A DNA stretch of 64,000 nt from B1SED10-225 sp964501415. GTDB taxonomy: Bacteria > Bacillota_I > Bacilli_A > Izemoplasmatales > Izemoplasmataceae. Within the stretch, counting starts at the first letter, position 1. Each line of letters starts with the position of its first letter. Location: positions 80,309-144,308 of the forward strand of contig CAZCSL010000002.1 in NCBI GenBank assembly GCA_964501415.1. The letters are read 5' to 3'. Below are positions 23,653 to 31,528 of this stretch, piece after piece. The translations under genes and the position numbers were made by a program. The notes under the pieces were generated by a model. That model ran no database searches, was not told the DNA's origin, and worked only from the letters and a program-made list of their open reading frames with translations.

Positions 23653-24666
23653 ATGCGTTTAAAAGACATTGATAGACATAAAGAAGAAATAGTGCAAAAT
23701 ATTGTAATCGCCATTGACCCTAACCATGAACAGCGATCTGAAACTTATATGGAAAAGGAAAAGCGTGATATACGCTATACGCTTTTGTTTACGATTGAAG
23801 CGATTAAAAACTTGAATGAAGCTTTGATTCTCAATTATTATCGATGGTTAATCGATACTTTATCCGCTTATGACATCGATAAGGATATTTTGTTTAACAT
23901 GCATAAAGCCATCACAATCGAACTCTTTCCTTATTTATCAGCTGAAGAACACCATTTTTTAAAGTCAATCGACATTAAAAAAAGCTTACAAATAAACGAT
24001 CCTTTTGCGCTTGATAAAAACCACACCATACATAAATCTTACCTTAATGCCTTGCTTGATAAAGACCGTGCCAAAGCGGTTGCTATCGTGGAGAAACATC
24101 TAAGCGATGGTATGGATTTAAAAACCTTATACATGGACGTCATTCAAATGGCCATGTATGAAATAGGTTATTTATGGCAGCGTAAAAAAATTACTGTGGC
24201 CGAGGAACATCTTGCTACGGTGATTACGCAGTTCGTTATTACAACTTTATATCCAAAGATATTTTCCACTCACAAAAACAATAAAAAAGTCCTGGGTGCT
24301 GGTGTTGGTAGTGAACTGCATGAAATTGGTATTCGTATGGTCATAGATTTTTTTGAAATAGATGGGTATCAAACCCAATATTTGGGTTCCAATACCCCAC
24401 CTAGGGAAATCGTTAATTATGCGATAAGCTTTCAACCTGATATCATCGCCCTATCCATTACGTTGCCGATTCACATTGATGAAATGAAAAAGACCATTTC
24501 CTTCATTCGTTCTGAGAAACGATTGGATGACGTAAAGATTTTAGTTGGTGGGCAGCCCTTTATATATGATGATTCTTTGTATTTGCAAATTGGCGCAGAT
24601 GGCTATGCCAAAAACGCCTTGGATGCCTTAAAGGAGGCTCAGCGCTTTGAAAAACAATTCACATGA
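23653..24666 (+). CDS. Cobalamin-binding sensor protein (CarH-like cap plus B12 domain)
   Basis: 337 residues in three parts. Residues 1-125 are helical and unassigned. Residues 127-205 form the B12 cap domain: LWQRKKITVAEEH gives the W-x9-EH signature (Trp175, Glu185, His186) seen in CarH/LitR photoreceptors. Residues 210-335 form the Rossmann B12 domain with the lower ligand His223 in ELHEIG (E-x-H-x2-G, as in CarH), LSITLP and VGGQPF. It lacks the MerR DNA-binding domain of CarH, and the residue after Trp175 is Gln, where CarH has a light-state histidine ligand. It overlaps a GGDEF gene by 20 nt. I infer a sensor of adenosylcobalamin, possibly light, that acts through the cyclase. A corrinoid methyl-carrier protein is the alternative. 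Confidence 0.8.
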   Translation: MRLKDIDRHKEEIVQNIVIAIDPNHEQRSETYMEKEKRDIRYTLLFTIEAIKNLNEALILNYYRWLIDTLSAYDIDKDILFNMHKAITIELFPYLSAEEHHFLKSIDIKKSLQINDPFALDKNHTIHKSYLNALLDKDRAKAVAIVEKHLSDGMDLKTLYMDVIQMAMYEIGYLWQRKKITVAEEHLATVITQFVITTLYPKIFSTHKNNKKVLGAGVGSELHEIGIRMVIDFFEIDGYQTQYLGSNTPPREIVNYAISFQPDIIALSITLPIHIDEMKKTISFIRSEKRLDDVKILVGGQPFIYDDSLYLQIGADGYAKNALDALKEAQRFEKQFT

Positions 24667-25621
24667 TGCCTTTGCTTTAATCATCGATAGTGACGCTTTT
24701 ATCAAAAAATATATCGGACATCAAAATAGCCCCTTCAAGATTGGAGATAATCTAGTCCAATATGTAGAAAAATCTTCGGCGGAACGTTTTATGAGCTTTT
24801 TACAAGAAACCAATGACCATGAACACAGTTTGGGTGGTGAAATCATCTTTAATTTAGATGATAAATTGGTGACCACTACCATCTCGATGATACGGTTTAA
24901 CGAGGATATCATTTGCTTATCGTTGAATGAATCAGAATCAACTATTCAAGTTTTAAATGAAATCATAACTATCAATAATCGCCAAACCAACATGTTAAGG
25001 AAAGTACAAGCTGCTGCTCAACAAAGCGGGGATGATACACAAACGATTTTTTTAGAAGAGGTCACTAAGTTAAACAGCGAGCTGGTCAACACACAAAGAA
25101 AACTCGAGCAAAGACATCAAGAGTTATCAAAACTAAACAAAAAGTTAGATTTTTTAGGCAATACGGATTATCTAACAAAAGCAGGTAATCGCCGAAAATT
25201 TTTTAAAGATATGATTGCCCTGGCCAAACATGAAGACATCATTTTAATGATGATGGATTTCAATCACTTTAAAAGATTAAACGATGCTTCGGGTCATTCA
25301 AGGGGTGACGAAGCCTTAATCGCTTTTTGTGATTTGGTCTGGAAGTACATCGAACCTTATGAAGGCCGGTTATATCGCATCGGTGGCGATGAATTCATCG
25401 TGGCGATTCCCGTTTCCACCAATAATGACAACCTTGATATAGAAACGTTAATCAAGCGTGTGGATAGCCTGCTTAACAGTTTTCACAAGGACTTGTCTTT
25501 AGCTTATGGTAAAACCCTTTTAAAGAAAAACGATGCTATCGAAAAAAAGCATATTGAAAGCGTCTTGGTAAAAGTTGATAAAAATATGTATAAGCATAAA
25601 TCGATACATAAAAAGCCATAA
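24647..25621 (+). CDS. Diguanylate cyclase with PAS-like N-terminus (GGDEF)
   Basis: 324 residues: a PAS-like N-terminal region (7-97), a coiled-coil linker (about 135-170) and a C-terminal GGDEF domain (170-320) with MDFNHFKRLNDASGHSRGDE and intact RIGGDEF at 244-250, so cyclic di-GMP synthesis is expected. No RxxD inhibitory site precedes GGDEF at the usual place. No membrane helix: cytoplasmic. The start is TTG at 24647 with GGAGG nine bases upstream, 20 nt inside the cobalamin-sensor gene, which implies coupled translation and a functional pair. Confidence 0.88.
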   Translation: MKNNSHDAFALIIDSDAFIKKYIGHQNSPFKIGDNLVQYVEKSSAERFMSFLQETNDHEHSLGGEIIFNLDDKLVTTTISMIRFNEDIICLSLNESESTIQVLNEIITINNRQTNMLRKVQAAAQQSGDDTQTIFLEEVTKLNSELVNTQRKLEQRHQELSKLNKKLDFLGNTDYLTKAGNRRKFFKDMIALAKHEDIILMMMDFNHFKRLNDASGHSRGDEALIAFCDLVWKYIEPYEGRLYRIGGDEFIVAIPVSTNNDNLDIETLIKRVDSLLNSFHKDLSLAYGKTLLKKNDAIEKKHIESVLVKVDKNMYKHKSIHKKP

Positions 25622-25640
25622 TGATATGTTTATACTATAA

Positions 25641-25689
25641 AAAAACAATCTCTTCAGTTCATTTTTGTGAACTTAAGAGATTGTTTTTT
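25641..25689. terminator. Bidirectional terminator between GGDEF and MATE genes
   Basis: AAAAAACAATCTCTT-c-AGTTCA, a short loop, TGAACT-t-AAGAGATTGTTTTTT. Symmetric A and T runs let it serve both converging transcripts. Confidence 0.85.
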
Positions 25690-25704
25690 AGATACATTTA
25701 ATTA

Positions 25705-27084
25705 TTAAGCAATTTTTTGCTTTAAATCTTTCATTTCATAAAGATATACGATGAATGACAGTAAACCAGCTATAACATCGGCAAGTACAAAGGCCCACCA
25801 AACCCCGTTTAGGCCAACCCAATAGGTCAACAAGAACGCTAGGGGTATGAACAGGAAAAACTGTCTGGATAAGGCTACGAAGAATGCTCTAACGGCATAA
25901 CCCATGGCTTGATAAACACTACTAAGTAAGACTTGAAAAGATATCATGGTAAAGCCTAAGGCCACAATTCTTAAAGCCATGGTGCCATACTCGATAAAAT
26001 AATTACTATTGACACTACCAGAAAACATCAGGAAAATATACTCTGAAAATATAATCACAATAATCGAAGCGCTAAAGAAGTAAATCACCAATAGCTTGGT
26101 TGCATAATCGATAACCTCATACAACCGTTTATGAAATTTAGCACCGAAGTTGAAGCCTACAATAGGCGTTAATCCTTGTACCAAACCTAAACCAGGCAAC
26201 AAGGAAAACATAATCATTCTGGTGATAACACCGTATATCGATATATAGATGGCAGGGTCGCCAGAGGCATAGTAATTGATAAGATTGTTGATGATAATCA
26301 CTAAGATAGCCCCCAAGATATTTCTTACAAAAGTAGGTAGTCCAATGGCTGAGATTTCCCCAATCATCTTGATGTCGACTTTATACAATTTTTTCAGATT
26401 GACACTCAACGTAGAACTAGGTCGCAGTGCCATGGTAAAGATAAACACAAATGAAGCCGTTTTTGATATAACCGTAGCCAATGCAGCACCACTAACCCCC
26501 ATACCTAAACCAAAATCAAATATAAAGAATGGATCAAGAATGATGTTGAGACCTGCACCAATGATAAGTGAAATCATCGCAACATTAGCTCGGCCCTCTG
26601 CCCTGGTCAAATTATTGAACACTAATGATAATGAAAAAGGGGTTAAACCAATCAAAATGAGCCGTAAATAGTCTCTAGCATATTCGATATTTGAGGCGGT
26701 AGCACCAAAAAAGCGTAACAGATCATCTAGTAACAACAACCCTATGGTCGTGATCACAACGGATAATACCAAAGTGACTAAAATGGCCGTGTTAACAACG
26801 CGACGCATAGCATCTTCATCACCTCGACCATAAGCTCGAGAAAATACCGATGCACTCCCCATTCCAATCATCAACCCAATGGCGATGACAATCATTTGGA
26901 TCGGGAAGGCAATCGATAAAGCGCCAATGGCAATCTCACCATCAGACCAAGAAACAAATAAGGTGTCTACAAAATTATATAATGCATTGACAAACATCGC
27001 TACCGTGGCGGGGATTGATAGCTTAAATAGTAATTTCTTGACATTCATTTGCCCAAGCATTTCGCTACGTGTTTGTGGTTGCAT
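25705..27084 (-). CDS. MATE-family efflux transporter
   Basis: A 459-residue, twelve-helix drug or metabolite antiporter of the DinF/NorM group. Two homologous halves are visible, each beginning with a conserved loop (SIPATVAMFVNALYNFVDTLFVS and AIGLPTFVRNILGAILVIIINNL). The segment GVSGAALATVISK is a family hallmark. ATG with CGGAGG upstream; -10 TATACT at 27104-27109. The downstream neighbour in the opposite direction is the GGDEF gene; the upstream neighbour in the same direction is an HTH regulator that may control it. Substrate unknown. Confidence 0.88.
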   Translation of the reverse strand: MQPQTRSEMLGQMNVKKLLFKLSIPATVAMFVNALYNFVDTLFVSWSDGEIAIGALSIAFPIQMIVIAIGLMIGMGSASVFSRAYGRGDEDAMRRVVNTAILVTLVLSVVITTIGLLLLDDLLRFFGATASNIEYARDYLRLILIGLTPFSLSLVFNNLTRAEGRANVAMISLIIGAGLNIILDPFFIFDFGLGMGVSGAALATVISKTASFVFIFTMALRPSSTLSVNLKKLYKVDIKMIGEISAIGLPTFVRNILGAILVIIINNLINYYASGDPAIYISIYGVITRMIMFSLLPGLGLVQGLTPIVGFNFGAKFHKRLYEVIDYATKLLVIYFFSASIIVIIFSEYIFLMFSGSVNSNYFIEYGTMALRIVALGFTMISFQVLLSSVYQAMGYAVRAFFVALSRQFFLFIPLAFLLTYWVGLNGVWWAFVLADVIAGLLSFIVYLYEMKDLKQKIA

Positions 27085-27139
27085 ATGAAAAACCTCCGCT
27101 AACAGTATACCACTTTAGCGAATGTTTTTAAGCAAAAGT

Positions 27140-28378
27140 TTATACTTGTTGCAGAGCTTCCAGAGCTTCAATACATTTTTGCCTTATGGATATGGCTTCT
27201 TTATAACGGTTTTGTTTGATCTTTTCAGAAATTAACACATTGCTAAACGTCTTGATTTCTTTGATGGTACCATACCGAATTGCCATGGGCAAAGCTACAA
27301 AGTGCATATACTCTATATAGGCTTCTTCAGATTTATTGTTCAAGGTGAACATGACCTTTTCCATGGTAAATTGTCCAGGAATTTTTTTGAATATTTCTTC
27401 TACTTTCTTTTGTGTTTTGGAACCAAAAAATTCGTTCGCACTAATCAGGGTTTTATAATAATAACTATCGTTTTCGTCATTGACTAGATAATTGAAAAAA
27501 TCATCATCTATTGTCGTGTTTGTTTTGCGTGCCATTAAGGCATATACATAATAATAATGGTTAATGGTTCTTCTATCCATGCTTTTTTTAGGTAATGCGT
27601 TAAATAACGCTTGAGCCTTAGTGATAGATTCTTGTGCCATTAGTTCGATATGACAAAGATGCATTCTAAAAAACCTAGTGGCTTGAAAGTTAGACTTCAT
27701 TAAATCCAAAATTTGGTGGTAGGCATGGGTTGCTATACCTAGATTGTCAAATTTTAAGTTGATTTTACACTTTAATTCTTGACACAAAATGGAAAAAATA
27801 GCATTAAAAGCGTGGCCCTTTTCTAAAAAACTCAATAAACCATTGGCTTTTTTAAGGTCATTTTTATAGTAGTAATGAAATGCGCTGAGCAGTGAGACAA
27901 AAATAGCACTAAAATAATCCATGTTAATAATATTGTTTAAACACCTTTGGACAATGGGTTCGCTTTCTTTTACATCCTTACTCAAAACCGAAATAAAGAG
28001 TGTGTAAATATCATCAATAAGTTCTAAATTAAGACGTTTAACATCTTCTAAAATGGCCTCTAAAGCCGCGTAATCATACTGATAAAAGGCATTTATAGCC
28101 TCATCAAGCACATTGCCTTTTTCTAAGCGTTGTTTCAACTCACGCAGTGGTAGACCTAGGGCTTGACCCGTCTCTTCAATAAAATAATCTGAAGGGGCAG
28201 CTTTCTGTCTTTCAAATTTTGAATTGTTGCTGTGACACGCGTTGGTTTCAATTTGAACCTGTGTTAGGCCTTTTCTTTCTCGTTGCACTTTTGCAGCGGC
28301 TGCAAGATAATTTGTTGAAGACGCCAAATGTTGATCTAGTTTCTTTTGAATCTGTTTCTCGATTTTTTTTATGTTCAT
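27140..28378 (-). CDS. HTH regulator with helical-repeat C-terminus (Rgg/RRNPP-like)
   Basis: 412 residues. An N-terminal XRE-like helix-turn-helix is placed at about residues 25-85 (KVQRERKGLTQVQIETNAC then SKFERQKAAPSDYFI), after a short basic amphipathic start. The rest is all-helical and TPR-like (FYQYDYAALEAILEDVKRLNL, then paired helices to the end), the layout of Rgg/MutR peptide-responsive regulators. The gene lies 55 bp upstream of the MATE gene on the same strand. A 14-bp perfect palindrome lies about 60 bp before its start. The ligand and target are unknown, and the TPR call is by pattern only. Confidence 0.6.
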   Translation of the reverse strand: MNIKKIEKQIQKKLDQHLASSTNYLAAAAKVQRERKGLTQVQIETNACHSNNSKFERQKAAPSDYFIEETGQALGLPLRELKQRLEKGNVLDEAINAFYQYDYAALEAILEDVKRLNLELIDDIYTLFISVLSKDVKESEPIVQRCLNNIINMDYFSAIFVSLLSAFHYYYKNDLKKANGLLSFLEKGHAFNAIFSILCQELKCKINLKFDNLGIATHAYHQILDLMKSNFQATRFFRMHLCHIELMAQESITKAQALFNALPKKSMDRRTINHYYYVYALMARKTNTTIDDDFFNYLVNDENDSYYYKTLISANEFFGSKTQKKVEEIFKKIPGQFTMEKVMFTLNNKSEEAYIEYMHFVALPMAIRYGTIKEIKTFSNVLISEKIKQNRYKEAISIRQKCIEALEALQQV

Positions 28379-28439
28379 AAAAAAACCTCCTTTTACCCTA
28401 TATTATAGACTTATTAACAGGGGTATAAAGAGGTATTTG

Positions 28440-28453
28440 TTGAAATATTTCAA
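28440..28453. promoter_or_regulatory. 14-bp palindrome upstream of the HTH gene
   Basis: TTGAAATATTTCAA is a perfect palindrome upstream of the minus-strand TATAAT at 28402-28407, a fitting place for an autoregulatory site. Confidence 0.4.
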
Positions 28454-28537
28454 TAAAATTATTCCCTATGCTCACAAAACCGCTATAATATAACGATTAA
28501 AAGCAATGCACTTAAAACAATAAAACCTAAAATACAA

Positions 28538-29161
28538 TTAGATATTTGGATATCTACACCAAGATTTCAATGGGCAAAAATCACAATTCGGCCTTCTCGC
28601 TGTACAGTGATAGCGCCCAAAAAATATCATTTGGTGATGAAGCTGAGACCATTTTTGTTTGGGAAACTTACGCATTAATTTCTCTTCTACTTTTAAAGTA
28701 GAATCAGGATTGTATGCTAACTTCAATCGTTTCGCCACACGTTCTACATGTGTATCTACCGCAATTCTTGGTACGTCATACCAAACGCTTAAGACGACGT
28801 TGGCGGTTTTTCTACCCACACCTGGCAAAGCCTCTAAGTGTGCTTGTGTTGAAGGAATGATGCCTTGATGCCTATGCTTTATGGCTTCACAGGTTTTTTT
28901 AATGTTTTTGGCTTTATTTTTATATAAGCCAATTCGCTTAATATCCGCTTCTAACGTATCTAAGGGTACATTAATATAATCGTCAATACTGCGGTATTTT
29001 TGGAACAATGAATGCGTTAGTTTGTTAACAGAAGCATCCGTACTTTGGGCGCTGAGCATCACAGCTATTAAAAGCTCTAAGGCGTTTTTATGGTTTAGCT
29101 CACATTGAGCCGTTGGATACATGTCATCTAAAGCAGCCATGATGGCTTCTACTCTTCCCAT
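28538..29161 (-). CDS. nth: Endonuclease III
   Basis: Base-excision repair glycosylase/AP lyase for oxidised pyrimidines. The 207 residues include the helix-hairpin-helix LPGVGRKTANVVLS with the catalytic lysine, VDTHVERVAKRL with the catalytic aspartate, and a C-terminal [4Fe-4S] cluster C-x6-C-x2-C-x5-C (CTARRPNCDFCPLKSWC). It overlaps dnaD by 13 nt, the Bacillus dnaD-nth order. No clear terminator follows. Confidence 0.96.
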   Translation of the reverse strand: MGRVEAIMAALDDMYPTAQCELNHKNALELLIAVMLSAQSTDASVNKLTHSLFQKYRSIDDYINVPLDTLEADIKRIGLYKNKAKNIKKTCEAIKHRHQGIIPSTQAHLEALPGVGRKTANVVLSVWYDVPRIAVDTHVERVAKRLKLAYNPDSTLKVEEKLMRKFPKQKWSQLHHQMIFFGRYHCTARRPNCDFCPLKSWCRYPNI

Positions 29162-29772
29162 AGCTTATAAAACTCCTTTAAAGCTTCTTTATTTGAAGGA
29201 ACGTGGTTAGATGAGGTGGCTAAGTCATTTAGTAAAATTTTATCCATAGTTTTAATAGATGGGTATTTTCTTTTCATCGCTTTGTTAGCTGCTTTTTTGA
29301 TTAAATCAAAATCATATTTTTCCTCTAAAACCCAGTTTCTTACCATTTCTAAATCTAGTTGTTTTAAAGGTTTTTGTAAGATATCTTCTAAAAAATCGAT
29401 GATTTTTGCTAGATCGTTCTCATGTTCACTTTGTTGTAATTGTTTTATGTGGCTAATGACTTTGGTTAGAAAATAATCGATATTAAACGTTTCACATTCT
29501 TTTCCATCATTATCTTCACTTAAATGAATCACTAAATAGCCTTTCTCGATTAAGCTGCTTAAAATGGTCTCAGCATCTTTTGATGAACTACGTAACCATT
29601 TGGCAAACTGAGAAGGACGAATGATCTTTTCGTTTTCTTGTTGCAGCGCAAAAAGTTTCAACAAAGCCATAGCCTCACGTTCGTTTAAATCGAACTTATG
29701 GTAATACTTTAAGACGAGCTTATTGAAATCAACGATGCCATCATCAATCAGTTGTTTAAGGATGTGTTTCAT
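29149..29772 (-). CDS. dnaD: DnaD-family replication initiation protein
   Basis: Primosome protein for replication initiation and restart. 207 residues from the ATG at 29770-29772 with AGAGGTGG upstream. An N-terminal winged helix (about 1-95, LNEREAMALLKLFAL and PSQFAKWLRSS) is followed by the DnaB2-like domain (about 125-185) with LDLEMVRNWVLEEKYDFDLIK and the YPSIKTMDKILLNDL motif (YxxxIxxW-like, with Leu for Trp). Position directly before nth supports dnaD over dnaB. Confidence 0.85.
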   Translation of the reverse strand: MKHILKQLIDDGIVDFNKLVLKYYHKFDLNEREAMALLKLFALQQENEKIIRPSQFAKWLRSSSKDAETILSSLIEKGYLVIHLSEDNDGKECETFNIDYFLTKVISHIKQLQQSEHENDLAKIIDFLEDILQKPLKQLDLEMVRNWVLEEKYDFDLIKKAANKAMKRKYPSIKTMDKILLNDLATSSNHVPSNKEALKEFYKLWEE

Positions 29773-29782
29773 AAATCCACCT

Positions 29783-30463
29783 CTAAAACTTAATACTCTT
29801 TTTGGCAAGCTTTTTTAGTGCAATCTCAGCCGCATGTTGTTCAGCAGCTTTTTTACTTTTGCCTGTGCCTTCACCCATTAAAATATCGTCCATATACACC
29901 CGAATTGTGAATAATTTATTGTGTGATGGCCCTTTTTCATCAAAAACCTCATAGCTTAATTGTCTTTTATCTGATTGCACCAGTTCTTGTAGGTGACTTT
30001 TAAAATCGATGAAGTTCTTTTCTTCTTCTAACTTTAACAAAGGGAATACGACTTTATCGATTACTTTATAGCACTCTTCTATGCCTTTATCTAGAAAAAT
30101 CGCCCCAATAAAAGCTTCAAAGGCATCAGCCAATAAAGCCCCGCGCGTGCGGCCCCCACTTTTTTCTTCCCCATGGCCAAGTAAAAGATAATCGCCTAAG
30201 TGACAAGCTTTAGCATACTCTACTAAAGCCGCTTCACAAACATATTTTGCTCTGATTTTAGTTAGATCTCCCTCATTGTAATGCTTATCTTCTTCATAAA
30301 GATATTTAGCAATGATGACATCTAATACGGCATCACCAACAAATTCTAAGCGTTCATTGGATTCACGTTTTTTTTCGTTCGCATAAGATGAATGCGTTAA
30401 TGCCGTTCTCAATAGCTGTTTATTGTCAAAATTTAGATTGAAAAACTTTTCCAGCCTATCCAT
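29783..30463 (-). CDS. rnc: Ribonuclease III
   Basis: Double-stranded RNA endonuclease for rRNA and mRNA processing. 226 residues from the ATG at 30461-30463, which overlaps the plsX stop. The catalytic signature NERLEFVGDAVLD is intact, the second acidic site is in DAFEAFIGAIFLD, and the C-terminal dsRNA-binding domain (about 155-225) has KKAAEQHAAEIALKKL. A longer in-frame reading to 30505 lies within plsX and lacks a ribosome site. Confidence 0.95.
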   Translation of the reverse strand: MDRLEKFFNLNFDNKQLLRTALTHSSYANEKKRESNERLEFVGDAVLDVIIAKYLYEEDKHYNEGDLTKIRAKYVCEAALVEYAKACHLGDYLLLGHGEEKSGGRTRGALLADAFEAFIGAIFLDKGIEECYKVIDKVVFPLLKLEEEKNFIDFKSHLQELVQSDKRQLSYEVFDEKGPSHNKLFTIRVYMDDILMGEGTGKSKKAAEQHAAEIALKKLAKKSIKF

Positions 30464-31463
30464 CTTCAGATAACTCACTTTCAATAATGGTTGATACTTT
30501 TCCAATCACATCTTGTCTTACGACGTGTGCCGCTTGCTTTATCGCATTATAAAAACCATTGGCTTGAGAGGATCCTTGAGCTTTAATCACAACGCCTTTA
30601 AGACCGTAAATCATCGCCCCACCGATTTCTTCTGGAGCCAGACGTTTTTTAAAGCGTTTTAAGTTTTTGAGCAACAAAACAACGCCTACTTTACCTAACA
30701 AACCACGCGTTAGTTCTTCTTTCATAATTGTCGACATACCCTTAGCCGTACCTTCAATAGTCTTCATCACAATATTGGCTGTAAATCCATCGGAAATCAT
30801 AACATCACAAGGTGGGTCTAAGATTTCTTTAGGTTCGACATTGCCAACAAAATCAATATGAGCGTTGCTTTTAAATAATTCATAAACATCCGTATCTAAC
30901 TTGCGACCCTTACCTTCCTCGGTACCAATGTTAATCAGGCCAACCTTAGGTTTTTCAACGCCCAAAATCTCTTTGGCGTATATACTAGCAAAATAAGCTT
31001 GTTGAACCATGAACTCGGGTTTAATTTCTAAGTTGCCACCACTATCTAACAAGATAAATTGTTTATGTGAAGCCGTTGGTAATACGGGTGCAATAGCGGT
31101 TCGTTTCATGGTTTTCATGCGCCCCACCAAAATATGAGCTCCCGCAATTAAAGCTTGCGTAGCTCCGCTAGAAACAATCGCATCATTTTCGTTTTTCCGC
31201 ACACTGCTTAAAGCCATGGCCATCGAGGATTTTCGGTTACTTCTGATTGCTTTTATGGGATCTTTTTCCCCCATATCGATAACCCCATCGCTTTGAACAA
31301 CGTTGATCCGCTCGTGATTGTTTAAAAAGGGTTCAATTTGCGCTTTGTCTCCATAAAGCGTAATCTCAATATCAGAGATATCTGCGATGGCTTGCATCGC
31401 TCCGGTTACTTGTTCTTTAGGTGCAAAGTCTCCACCCATGGCATCAATTGCAATTTTAATCAT
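30456..31463 (-). CDS. plsX: Phosphate acyltransferase PlsX
   Basis: Converts acyl-ACP to acyl-phosphate for phospholipid synthesis. 335 residues opening IAIDAMGGDFAPKE, with VQSDGVIDMGEKDP, RKSSMAMAL, VSSGATQALIAGAHI and VISDGFTANIVMKT, all typical. It overlaps rnc; the fabD, fabG and acpP genes usual between plsX and rnc are absent. With fakA upstream, acyl groups may enter mainly through the FakA acyl-phosphate route. Confidence 0.96.
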   Translation of the reverse strand: MIKIAIDAMGGDFAPKEQVTGAMQAIADISDIEITLYGDKAQIEPFLNNHERINVVQSDGVIDMGEKDPIKAIRSNRKSSMAMALSSVRKNENDAIVSSGATQALIAGAHILVGRMKTMKRTAIAPVLPTASHKQFILLDSGGNLEIKPEFMVQQAYFASIYAKEILGVEKPKVGLINIGTEEGKGRKLDTDVYELFKSNAHIDFVGNVEPKEILDPPCDVMISDGFTANIVMKTIEGTAKGMSTIMKEELTRGLLGKVGVVLLLKNLKRFKKRLAPEEIGGAMIYGLKGVVIKAQGSSQANGFYNAIKQAAHVVRQDVIGKVSTIIESELSEDG

Positions 31464-31528
31464 GCTTACACCTCAATTATTATGATTATCGTATACCCAT
31501 TATAGCATAAAATTATCGCTTCTTCGTT

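Noticed and set aside
26276..26671. Plus-strand frame of 131 codons inside the MATE gene
   Set aside because: Complement of membrane helices; no expression signals.
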